The notes under the pieces: model-generated
Told to the model about the DNA's origin: nothing
What the model saw: the letters and a program-made list of their open reading frames with translations, nothing else
Database searches by the model: none
Made by a program: the position numbers and the translations under genes
Shown here: piece after piece, positions 1 through 6,793 of the stretch
Layout of the letters: each line of letters starts with the position of its first letter
Position numbering within the stretch: the first letter of the stretch is position 1
Origin: Aquificaceae bacterium
GTDB lineage: Bacteria > Aquificota > Aquificia > Aquificales > Aquificaceae
Length of the DNA stretch: 9,182 nt
NCBI GenBank assembly: GCA_015487835.1
Contig: WFOY01000146.1
Location: forward strand, 1 to 9,182
Direction of reading: 5' to 3'

Positions 1-715
1 AAGGTCGGACGATCAGCCAGTAGTATAAGGGTGCTGAGAAGATGGCGGAGTCGAACCTGTCGGTAAAGCCCCCGTGACCTCCGAGGACGTTTGAGAAGTC
101 CTTTATCCCGAAGTGCCTCTTTAAGAAGCTCTTGAAGTAATCACCCACAACTCCCGCCGTCAGGAAGATTACACCTACCAGGACGCTCCTCAGGAGGGGA
201 AGGTCGGAAAGAACTGTAAAGACCAGCAGGCCCGCCACAAGTCCTCCCAGGAAACCCTCCAGGGTCTTTTTGGGGGATATCTTGGGAAAGAGGGCCGTCC
301 TCCCCATACTCCTGCCCACGTAGTAGGCGGCAACATCGGAGGCCCACAGGCTGAGGAAGAAGACCAGGATGAAGTAGGTGCCCTCCTCCTTTATGTGGAT
401 GAGATATGAGGGGAAGAAGCCGACGAACACGATCAGGAAGAGAGACCTTATCATGCTGTCCAGGCTCCACCTCATGTATCCGTAAGCCAGGCTGACAAGG
501 AAGCTGAAAACCATACCGATGGATACGTCCAGGTAAAAGAACAGGGGTGCGAAGAAGCCTACAGGAGAGACCTCCTCCGTGCCAAGGTGGGAGGAGATCT
601 CTCTGGAAATAAGCAATGATAGGACACCGACGGCTACCAGAAAGAGGGGAACGGGAAGCACTATGACCGCTAAGGTGAATATCCCTATCAGGACCCCGTA
701 TATCTCCCTACTCAT
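1..715 (-). CDS. cdsA: Phosphatidate cytidylyltransferase (CDP-diacylglycerol synthase), 3' end cut by window edge
   Basis: Integral membrane enzyme that makes CDP-diacylglycerol from CTP and phosphatidic acid, the branch point of bacterial phospholipid synthesis. 238 codons are visible, starting at the ATG at 715-713 and running off the left edge without a stop. The family's C-terminal signature is complete: SFLKR (196-200), KD (205-206), HGG (214-216) and DRFD (219-222). Other family marks are the SPKKTLEG segment (147-154), an acidic residue at D127 in an ASDVAAYYVGR context, and GD at 191-192. Several hydrophobic spans (about 8-36, 68-80, 90-106, 113-127, 154-170, 178-192) fit a polytopic protein. 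Only a short C-terminal tail should be missing. Its ATG lies inside the end of uppS (8-base overlap, ATGAGTAG), so it is probably translationally coupled and last or near last in the operon. Confidence 0.95.
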   Translation of the reverse strand, partial: MSREIYGVLIGIFTLAVIVLPVPLFLVAVGVLSLLISREISSHLGTEEVSPVGFFAPLFFYLDVSIGMVFSFLVSLAYGYMRWSLDSMIRSLFLIVFVGFFPSYLIHIKEEGTYFILVFFLSLWASDVAAYYVGRSMGRTALFPKISPKKTLEGFLGGLVAGLLVFTVLSDLPLLRSVLVGVIFLTAGVVGDYFKSFLKRHFGIKDFSNVLGGHGGFTDRFDSAIFSAPLYYWLIVRP

Positions 716-1403
716 CCAAGACTCTTCCGAACTTCCTCTTTCTCCTCGAGAAGTCCTCTATGGCTCTTAGGAGTTCTTCCTTTGTGAAGTCGGGCCAGCA
801 GACGTCGGTAAAGTAAAGTTCTGTGTAAGCTAAGTTCCAAAGGAGGAAGTTAGAGACCCTCCTCTCCCCGGCGGTCCTTATGAGGAGGTCCGGATCGGGA
901 ACGCCGGCGAGATCCAGGAACTTAGAGAAGGTCTCCTCGTCCAAATCCAGGAGGCCCTCCCTGAGGGCTCTGTTGACGGCTCGGATTATATCGTCCCTCC
1001 CTCCGTAATCTACGGCGAGGATCACCGTGATCCTGTTGTTCTTAGAGGTCTCCTGCTCAAGGTCTGTCATCAGGTCCCTAAGGTCGGGGTCTATCCTGTC
1101 CCTCCTGCCTATGAACCTTAACCTCACCCCAAGTCTGTTCAGGTCCTCCCTCTTGCTGGTGAGGTAGTTCCTAAGAAGGTCAAAGAGGAGGTTTACCTCC
1201 TCCTTGGGTCTCTTCCAGTTCTCCGTTGAGAAGGCGAAGAGGGTTAGGTACCTTACCCCCAGATCTATGCAGGCCTTGGTTATCTCCTCTGCTACCTCAG
1301 CCCCTCTGTAGTGGCCCATTATACGGGGCATCCCCTGCCTCTTGGCCCACCGCCCGTTCCCGTCCATTATGATGGCTATGTGGACCGGGATCTTTATTTC
1401 CAT
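708..1403 (-). CDS. uppS: Undecaprenyl diphosphate synthase (isoprenyl transferase)
   Basis: Cis-prenyltransferase that condenses isopentenyl diphosphates onto farnesyl diphosphate to give the C55 lipid carrier for peptidoglycan and LPS sugars. It is 231 residues, slightly shorter than the usual 240-255. The motifs appear in order: IMDGNGRWA with catalytic Asp14, HYRGAE (31-36), LFAFSTENWKRP (55-66), YGGRDD (133-138), and the C-terminal substrate motif from about 170 to 198 with PDLLIRT, R182-V-S-N, FLLW and TELYF (E195). R176 and R182 match the pyrophosphate-binding arginines. The usual Asn before YGGR is Asp132 here, a small departure. The ATG at 1403-1401 shares one base with the stop of the lipoprotein gene upstream (TAATG). 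No ribosome binding site precedes it, so it probably depends on coupling. It overlaps cdsA downstream; this uppS-cdsA order is common in bacteria. Confidence 0.97.
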   Translation of the reverse strand: MEIKIPVHIAIIMDGNGRWAKRQGMPRIMGHYRGAEVAEEITKACIDLGVRYLTLFAFSTENWKRPKEEVNLLFDLLRNYLTSKREDLNRLGVRLRFIGRRDRIDPDLRDLMTDLEQETSKNNRITVILAVDYGGRDDIIRAVNRALREGLLDLDEETFSKFLDLAGVPDPDLLIRTAGERRVSNFLLWNLAYTELYFTDVCWPDFTKEELLRAIEDFSRRKRKFGRVLDE

Positions 1404-2164
1404 TACTCGCTCATCAGGTTTTTATGTTCCCTGGCCCTAACGGCTGCGTCGGAGGTCGGGAACTTCTCAAGGAGTATGGAGTAGTATCTGTTGGCCTCCT
1501 CGATGTTGCCCCTGTCCATGTTTATCTTCATAAGCTGGAAGTAGGCGTCTGGGAGTTTGTTACAGTCTGGCAGGCTGCCACTCTCGCACTTCTCCACCAG
1601 GCTCTTGAAGACACCCTCGGCTCTTCCCATATCCCCGAGCTCGTAGTATATCCTACCTATCCAGAAGAAGGCGTTGTCGGTGTACTTGCTCTGGGGGAAG
1701 TACTTTATAAAGTTCAGGAAGGCGTCCCTCGCCTCGTATAGCTTCTTCACACTGTACAGCTCTATGGCCTCCCTGTAGGCGGTGTCCTCATCCTTGACCT
1801 CAGGTTCTGGTTCCTCCTCAGGCTTCAGATCCTGGGGTGGTTTCAGTTCCTCAGTGGGCGGTGGGACCCTCCTTATATCGGTCTCCTCGGGTATCCTGGT
1901 TACCTTGGGAGACACCCCCTCGCTTACGCCCGTTTCCAGCTTGAGCTTGATCTTCTCAAGGTCGAGCCTGAGTTCTGAGAGTATCTCGGTGATCCTGTCT
2001 ATCCTCCTGTTGGTCTGGTCCAGGTCCTTCTCAAGCTCCTCCTGCTTCTGCTCGATCCTGGTCAGCTTGAGCTCAACCTCGGAGACCCTCTCGGAGGTTC
2101 TATCCTGAGTAACGGGTGCACAGGCCACTATGAGAAAGGGGACAAAGACCAGGGCCTTTTTCAT
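1403..2164 (-). CDS. CpoB/YbgF-like TPR lipoprotein with coiled coil
   Basis: 253 residues. The N-terminus is a lipoprotein signal: MKK, a hydrophobic run, then lipobox I-V-A-C with Cys15. Ala16 at +2 is not the Asp inner-membrane retention signal, so outer-membrane anchoring is inferred. Residues about 26-78 form a heptad-rich coiled coil. Residues 79-127 are a Pro/Glu-rich linker, and 128-240 hold tetratricopeptide-type repeats (YREAIELY, FFWIGRIYYELGD, AYFQLMKINMDRGN). Coiled coil plus C-terminal TPR is the architecture of CpoB/YbgF, which links Tol-Pal to peptidoglycan synthesis at division. The E. coli protein is soluble in the periplasm, so the lipid anchor differs. Cys193 and Cys201 sit in an insertion between repeats. 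A good AAGGAGG lies 10 bases before the ATG, inside the upstream gene, and the ATG overlaps that gene's stop by 4 bases (ATGA). Assignment to CpoB rather than another TPR lipoprotein (for example BamD-like) rests on architecture only. Confidence 0.8.
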   Translation of the reverse strand: MKKALVFVPFLIVACAPVTQDRTSERVSEVELKLTRIEQKQEELEKDLDQTNRRIDRITEILSELRLDLEKIKLKLETGVSEGVSPKVTRIPEETDIRRVPPPTEELKPPQDLKPEEEPEPEVKDEDTAYREAIELYSVKKLYEARDAFLNFIKYFPQSKYTDNAFFWIGRIYYELGDMGRAEGVFKSLVEKCESGSLPDCNKLPDAYFQLMKINMDRGNIEEANRYYSILLEKFPTSDAAVRAREHKNLMSE

Positions 2165-2466
2165 TCCTCCCTTTCCTCCTTATAAAAATAATACTCCCTG
2201 TAAGGTATCCTGTGCTTGAAGTAATAGAAGTAAAAGAACTTGCCACTCTCCTTATCCCTGACGACCCTAACCATTATCCCGTAGTTGTCGGTGATCTGCT
2301 CCACGTAGGTGAACTCCTGGTCTGTCCTCCTGAAGTGATCCTCCACCTGGTCTTTTATCTTCCTCCTTATGTCTTCCACCAGGTTATAGAGGGCTATCTC
2401 CTTCCTGAGTTCCTCCTCTGTGAAGAACTTGCCTTTTATCCTCTCTATCTGGTGTTCGTGTATCAT
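2161..2466 (-). CDS. Conserved-looking hypothetical protein, charged with aromatic-rich C-terminus
   Basis: 101 residues, family not recognised. There is no signal peptide or membrane span. Residues 1-45 are a charged, probably helical stretch. The last 30 residues are dense in aromatics (FFYFYYF around 77-83 and YYFY near 92-95) and end in an acidic EEREE tail. Clusters of alternating Tyr/Phe suggest a small beta-sheet packing surface, but this is inference. It appears real: GGGAGG sits 4 bases ahead of the ATG at 2466-2464, it is the first gene of the operon, and it overlaps the lipoprotein start by 4 bases (ATGA). Its neighbours are envelope genes, but a cytoplasmic role is more likely because no export signal is present. 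Confidence 0.8.
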   Translation of the reverse strand: MIHEHQIERIKGKFFTEEELRKEIALYNLVEDIRRKIKDQVEDHFRRTDQEFTYVEQITDNYGIMVRVVRDKESGKFFYFYYFKHRIPYREYYFYKEEREE

Positions 2467-2495
2467 GATTCCCTCCCTTGATCCGTGAGATTAGT

Positions 2496-2501
2496 ATTAT
2501 A
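2496..2501 (-). promoter_or_regulatory. Candidate -10 box for the envelope operon (minus strand)
   Basis: Read on the minus strand the six bases are TATAAT, a perfect match to the sigma-70 type -10 consensus. They lie 29 bases before the ATG at 2466, which leaves room for a transcript start near 2489 and for the GGGAGG ribosome binding site. No good -35 hexamer is found at 16-18 bases spacing (2518-2525 reads AATCCA-like), so strength is uncertain. The site overlaps the leader of kdsA, transcribed the other way, so the two promoters probably interfere. Confidence 0.4.
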
Positions 2502-2502
2502 T

Positions 2503-3328
<826 letters not shown>

Positions 3329-3339
3329 GAATTCTTAAG

Positions 3340-4146
3340 ATGCAGAGTCAGCTACCCTTTAACTTTGTTGAGGTCGTCGACCCCATAGAGGTTTCGAGGG
3401 AGTGCTGGGAGAGGCTCCTCTCGAGTCCGAGGGAGTTCAAGATATACCTGGACAAGTACCTTTGGCTGGCAGGAAGGACGAGGAGGGAGAGGCTGATCCT
3501 CTCGGGTATAAGGCTTATGCCCTTCGGCCTGGGGAGGGAACCCATACTCATATCCCTCTGGAGGAGCGAGTACATAGGTTTTTACGAGATAGAGGACCTG
3601 CTCAGGAAGGAGGGACCCAGGTCCCTCCTTAAGGTGGTCGAGGGAACACCCGACAGGGTCGAGTTCGGGCAGAGGGAGTTCAGGTATCTATTAGTCCCTC
3701 CCGCTGAGGAATTCACGAGGCTCACCTCCTGGGTGTTCAAGCTGGGGAGGAAGGCTGTGGACTTCTTCGGGTGGCCGGAGGGCATACCCCACCCACCGCC
3801 GGACCAGGTGGAGAGGATCATAAAGAAGATGGAGCTCGAAGGCATAAGGCAGCCCGAAAAGTACAAGCCCCACCCTTCCTACAGACCAACGAGGCTCTCC
3901 TTCTTCCTGAAGCTGTTCATAGTTGTGTGGAGAAACGCCCTACTGAGGTCCTACGGCCTCTCCATAAGAAGGAACGGCGACAGGATAGTTTACTCGGCCT
4001 CACCGGTCATGGCCGAGGAGGCACCGCTACCCGAACCTTGCAAGGTGATAGAGGGGGTGGAGTTCGGTAGCGTGGGGAGCGGGGGTGTGGACAGGACCCT
4101 GGAAGAGGAGTGTGTGGATCTGCTCTTCAACCTCGGGATCTGGTGA
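3340..4146 (+). CDS. Hypothetical protein of unknown family (268 aa)
   Basis: I do not recognise this protein. Codon usage and amino-acid composition match its neighbours, it fills the kdsA-metK interval, and an in-frame TGA at 3328-3330 just upstream makes the ATG at 3340 the earliest start. No Shine-Dalgarno sequence precedes it. Visible traits: no signal peptide; a basic, tryptophan-containing N-terminal half (residues 15-85 hold CW, YLW, LAGRTRRER and LWRSEY); a Pro/His segment at 146-155; a basic tract at 169-186; one hydrophobic, amphipathic-looking stretch at 186-203; and an acidic C-terminus with Cys234 and Cys258. Cys22 is the only other cysteine, and no CxxC or Walker motif is seen. 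It is 25 bases after kdsA and 29 before the small proline-rich gene, so it may be co-transcribed with either. It is probably a soluble cytoplasmic protein, perhaps nucleic-acid or membrane-surface binding given its basic patches, but no function can be assigned. Confidence 0.85.
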   Translation: MQSQLPFNFVEVVDPIEVSRECWERLLSSPREFKIYLDKYLWLAGRTRRERLILSGIRLMPFGLGREPILISLWRSEYIGFYEIEDLLRKEGPRSLLKVVEGTPDRVEFGQREFRYLLVPPAEEFTRLTSWVFKLGRKAVDFFGWPEGIPHPPPDQVERIIKKMELEGIRQPEKYKPHPSYRPTRLSFFLKLFIVVWRNALLRSYGLSIRRNGDRIVYSASPVMAEEAPLPEPCKVIEGVEFGSVGSGGVDRTLEEECVDLLFNLGIW

Positions 4147-4160
4147 CTATATTAAGGGTT

Positions 4161-4168
4161 AAGGAGGG
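4161..4168 (+). promoter_or_regulatory. Ribosome binding site of the 46-residue proline-rich gene
   Basis: AAGGAGGG, seven bases before the ATG at 4176. This strong site lies in the short gap after the preceding stop. It is the main reason to choose 4176 over an in-frame ATG at 4110 inside the previous gene. Confidence 0.75.
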
Positions 4169-4175
4169 TTTTGTC

Positions 4176-4316
4176 ATGGAGGAGAAGCCCAAGACCGAAC
4201 CCATAGTTCCTGTGGAGCCTGTGGACCCGGACGTGCATCCTGAGTGGGAACCGAGGAGGCTTTGTCCAGACCAGAAGATAGACCACACGGTCCCCGACGA
4301 GCCTACCGAACCCTGA
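4176..4316 (+). CDS. Small acidic proline-rich protein (46 aa), unknown function
   Basis: 46 residues, 11 of them proline, with prolines recurring about every three to five residues (positions 5, 9, 12, 15, 18, 22, 26, 31, 40, 43, 46) and often preceded by Glu or Asp. There is a single Cys30 and Trp24, no signal peptide and no hydrophobic core. It is probably extended or disordered, possibly polyproline-II-like, and might be a linear binding peptide. Support for a real gene is its AAGGAGGG site at seven-base spacing, its fit between two genes on the same strand, and metK starting 14 bases after its stop. A longer in-frame start at 4110 overlaps the upstream gene and lacks such a site. I do not know the family. 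The alternative is that the ORF is a chance reading in a metK leader. Confidence 0.6.
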   Translation: MEEKPKTEPIVPVEPVDPDVHPEWEPRRLCPDQKIDHTVPDEPTEP

Positions 4317-4318
4317 GA

Positions 4319-4324
4319 TAAAAT
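4319..4324 (+). promoter_or_regulatory. Candidate -10 box abutting metK (possible leaderless start)
   Basis: TAAAAT is a 5/6 match to TATAAT, ending six bases before the metK ATG at 4331. A transcript started the normal 6-8 bases downstream would begin at or next to the start codon. No credible -35 is visible at 16-18 bases spacing. The hexamer may be chance in an A-rich gap. Confidence 0.25.
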
Positions 4325-4330
4325 AGACCC

Positions 4331-5458
4331 ATGTACTCACTGAGGATGGCTGAGTCCGCTACGGAGGGTCACCCGGACAAAATAGCGGACCAGTTAGCGG
4401 ACGCCCTCCTGGATGAGTTTCTGAAGAAGGACCCTTACAGCAAGGTCTCCTTCGAGATCATGGTCACGACCGGCCTGGTCATCGTGGGAGGGGAGCTCTC
4501 AACGGAGAGCTACGTGGACATACCCAAGGTGGTGAGAGGCGTTGTGAAGGACATAGGCTACACAAAACCGGAGCTTGGTTTTGACGCCGACACCTGTGCG
4601 GTCATAACCTCCATAGACGAGCAGAGCCCTGAGATAGCCCTCGGCGTGTCGGGAGAGGGAGCAGGAGACACGGCTATAGTCGTGGGCTACGCTGTGAAGG
4701 AGGCCCCCAACCTCATGCCCTGGGCGATAAGCATCGCCCATAGGATCTCCAAGAAGATATCCGACCTCAGGAAGGAGGGCAGGTACCCCTTCCTAAGACC
4801 GGACGGTAAGGTTCTGGTGACCATGATCTACGAGGATGGGAGGCCCAAGTTCGTAAAAGACGTTGTCTGCTACGTTCACCACGATCCAGACATAGCCCTT
4901 AACAACCTCAGGGAGATGATAAGGGAGGAGGTTATAAAGAAGGAGATACCTGAGGAGTTCCTGAGCCCCCACACGGACATAAAGGTGAATCCGACCGGTA
5001 GGTTCGTCATAGGCGGTCCCGTTGCAGATACAGGGCTCACAGGCAGGAAGATAGTCTCGGACGCTTACGGGGACATAGGTTTCTCCGGAGGAAGCGCCTT
5101 CTCAGGCAAGGACCCCACCAAGACCGACAGGTCAGGATCTTACATGGCCAGGATGATAGCGAAGCACATAGTTGCCGCTGATCTGGCCGATAAGTGCGTG
5201 GTCCAGATAGGATACGCCTTCGGTCTTACAGAACCCGTAGCCTTTGACATAGAGACCTTCGGTACCGAGAAGGTTCCTAAGGAGAAGATAGAGGAGGTGG
5301 TCACCAAGATCTTCCCCCTAAGGCCAGCCGATATAATAGAGTTCCTCGACCTGAGGAGACCCATATACAGGGAGACAGCTTGCTACGGTCACTTCGGTAG
5401 GGAGAACTTCCCCTGGGAGGAACTAAAGTACCTGGATAAGATCAGGGACCTTATCTAA
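4331..5458 (+). CDS. metK: S-adenosylmethionine synthetase (methionine adenosyltransferase)
   Basis: Makes S-adenosylmethionine from methionine and ATP, hydrolysing the triphosphate, in the cytoplasm. It is 375 residues, a little shorter than the usual 380-400. The bacterial fold motifs are there: ESATEGHPDKIADQ (8-21) with His14, Asp16 and Lys17; QSPEIALGV (98-106) for the methionine-side loop; LRPDGK (155-160); DTGLTGRKI (233-241); and SGGSAFSGKDPTKTDRS (252-268). Two signatures depart from the classical form: GAGDQG is GAGDTA at 110-115, and GGGAFS is GGSAFS. The acidic and lysine residues remain, so it should be active. An in-frame TAA at 4319-4321 makes the ATG at 4331 the earliest start. 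There is no Shine-Dalgarno sequence, so it is either coupled to the small gene 14 bases upstream or leaderless. Its 3' end overlaps convergent hisZ by 36 bases. No SAM riboswitch could fit or is seen. Confidence 0.96.
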   Translation: MYSLRMAESATEGHPDKIADQLADALLDEFLKKDPYSKVSFEIMVTTGLVIVGGELSTESYVDIPKVVRGVVKDIGYTKPELGFDADTCAVITSIDEQSPEIALGVSGEGAGDTAIVVGYAVKEAPNLMPWAISIAHRISKKISDLRKEGRYPFLRPDGKVLVTMIYEDGRPKFVKDVVCYVHHDPDIALNNLREMIREEVIKKEIPEEFLSPHTDIKVNPTGRFVIGGPVADTGLTGRKIVSDAYGDIGFSGGSAFSGKDPTKTDRSGSYMARMIAKHIVAADLADKCVVQIGYAFGLTEPVAFDIETFGTEKVPKEKIEEVVTKIFPLRPADIIEFLDLRRPIYRETACYGHFGRENFPWEELKYLDKIRDLI

Positions 5459-6592
5459 GGTGGTTTCGGTAAAGTCCAGAGGGGACCTGTACACCTTCAC
5501 CTTATCCTCCTCTTCGATCAGGAGAACGACCCTGTAGCCTGACCTGAAGGCGATCTGGACAGACTCCTCCGGATCTCTCCTCACGATGTCTCTCGCTACG
5601 CTGTAGCCGAACCTCCTAAGTTCTGAGGCCAGCTTGAAGCCGAACCTCTTGCCCGGAGAGGTGTCTATGATGAACAGATCCTTATTCGATCTGGTAAGGG
5701 GTTTCAAGACATCCACGATCCTGTCCAGATAGACGGTCCCCCCGGTTGAAGGCAGGCGAACGCCAAACACTTCAGAGAGCCTGTCGTACCTTCCTCCCCC
5801 CGCTATGGCTGACCCAACGGCCGGATGGAATATCTCGAAGACCACACCCGTGTAGTAGGGCAGGCTCCTGATCTCGGAGAGGTCGTACACGAAGTTGACA
5901 CCTGCGTGGGAAAGAAGATCCCCGATCTTCAAAAGCTCCTCCTTCACTCTCTTGAGACCTATCCTGTCCAGGAGGCCGAGGACCTCCCTTCCACCCTGTA
6001 TGAGGGGGAGTTCGGACACAGGCGAACCACCGAACCTGTGTCTAAGGAAGGTGAGATCCTTCTCTATGAAGGCCCTCCTCACCTCCTCCCTGTCCTGAAC
6101 CGAGGAGATCAGACTCTCAACTATGCCCACGTGACCCACGTTCACAGTCAGGTTATCCAGGCCAAGATCTCTCAGGAAGGAGTACACAGCGGATATGACC
6201 TCCGCATCCCCCTCCAGGTCCTCCACCCCGAGGAGCTCCACGCCTGTGTGGGAGGCCTCCCCCTCGGAGGACACCACAGACCCAAAGTAGTAAACCCTTA
6301 AGGGAAACTGCACGTCCCTGAGGTTGGCGACGGTCCTAAGAACCTGGGTGGTGAAGTCGGATCTCAGAGCCAGTATGTCTCCCGTCCTCGTATCCTTGAA
6401 GGCGATCGAGTCCCTCGATCTGGGCCCCAGGGCCAGCCTCTGGTCCTCCCAAGGCTCTACCAGAGGGACCTTCATAAACTCGTAACCCCAGCTTTCAAAA
6501 ACTTTGGAGGCTTTGAGGAAGGCTTCCTTTATAAGATTGGACTCCTCCAGGGTGAAGATCCTACCAAAGGTTGAAGACTCCCCGCTTCTCAT
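5423..6592 (-). CDS. hisZ: ATP phosphoribosyltransferase regulatory subunit (HisRS paralogue)
   Basis: HisZ has a histidyl-tRNA-synthetase fold and partners the short form of HisG in the first step of histidine synthesis, conferring activity and histidine feedback. It is 389 residues. HisRS-like elements are LRSDFTTQVLR (76-86), a degenerate motif 2 at 101-123 (YYFGSVV where HisRS has an arginine-bearing sequence), YDLSEIRSLPYYTGVVFE (236-253), and motif 3 core GGGRYD (265-270). Loss of the motif 2 arginine argues for HisZ over a true HisRS. Residues about 304-389 resemble a reduced anticodon-binding-type domain; some HisZ proteins lack this. It is the last gene of the block, starting six bases after the small 64-residue gene, with only a weak GAGG 11 bases ahead. 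It ends inside metK on the other strand. Inference: the genome should carry a short HisG. Confidence 0.9.
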   Translation of the reverse strand: MRSGESSTFGRIFTLEESNLIKEAFLKASKVFESWGYEFMKVPLVEPWEDQRLALGPRSRDSIAFKDTRTGDILALRSDFTTQVLRTVANLRDVQFPLRVYYFGSVVSSEGEASHTGVELLGVEDLEGDAEVISAVYSFLRDLGLDNLTVNVGHVGIVESLISSVQDREEVRRAFIEKDLTFLRHRFGGSPVSELPLIQGGREVLGLLDRIGLKRVKEELLKIGDLLSHAGVNFVYDLSEIRSLPYYTGVVFEIFHPAVGSAIAGGGRYDRLSEVFGVRLPSTGGTVYLDRIVDVLKPLTRSNKDLFIIDTSPGKRFGFKLASELRRFGYSVARDIVRRDPEESVQIAFRSGYRVVLLIEEEDKVKVYRSPLDFTETTLDKVPDLIQVL

Positions 6593-6598
6593 ACTGTA

Positions 6599-6793
6599 TC
6601 AGTCCTCTATGAGGTACCAGACCCTTACACCAACGGAGACGTGGGCGTTCCTCTGCCACAGGGTCTCTACGTTTATAACCTTTACGTTGTTTACCTTTAT
6701 CCACTGGTTCACCTGGTCCTCCAAGAGCTGCTCTAAGGGCTCATCCCTGAAGGGTGCCATCTTTCTGTGGAAGTCCTTGAAGGCTATCCTCAT
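6599..6793 (-). CDS. Small conserved-looking protein (64 aa), possibly Cse60-like
   Basis: 64 residues, soluble, no signal. An N-terminal strand (RIAFKDF) is followed by a helix carrying LEQLLEDQVNQWI (about 20-32), then two strands (VKVINVETLW and VSVGVRVWYLIED). This beta-alpha-beta-beta pattern, with VN-W in the helix and an aromatic-rich last strand, reminds me of the small Cse60-type family (named from Bacillus sporulation), where function is unknown. That link is from memory of sequence style and is weak. The gene is well supported: AAGGAGGAG lies eight bases before the ATG, inside the end of grpE, and the ATG overlaps the grpE stop by 4 bases (ATGA). hisZ follows after six bases. It is probably translationally coupled to grpE. 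Confidence 0.75.
   Translation of the reverse strand: MRIAFKDFHRKMAPFRDEPLEQLLEDQVNQWIKVNNVKVINVETLWQRNAHVSVGVRVWYLIED

Noticed and set aside
141..470. 109-codon minus-strand ORF within cdsA
   Set aside because: Same strand but different frame from cdsA; the CdsA frame holds the full membrane-protein signature.
4110..4175. N-terminal extension of the small proline-rich gene to an ATG at 4110
   Set aside because: It would overlap the 268-residue gene by 37 bases and has no ribosome binding site, whereas 4176 has AAGGAGGG at good spacing.
4147..4330. SAM riboswitch upstream of metK
   Set aside because: The interval is mostly coding for the small protein, and I see no SAM-I, SAM-II or SAM-III-like paired core or terminator.
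5456..5504. TAAGGTG/CACCTTA inverted repeat after metK as a terminator
   Set aside because: The stem is only 7 bases with a 35-base loop, no T-run follows, and it lies in hisZ coding sequence. It is too weak to annotate as a feature.
5825..6301. 158-codon plus-strand ORF inside hisZ
   Set aside because: Antisense shadow of a conserved gene, with no motif and no ribosome binding site.
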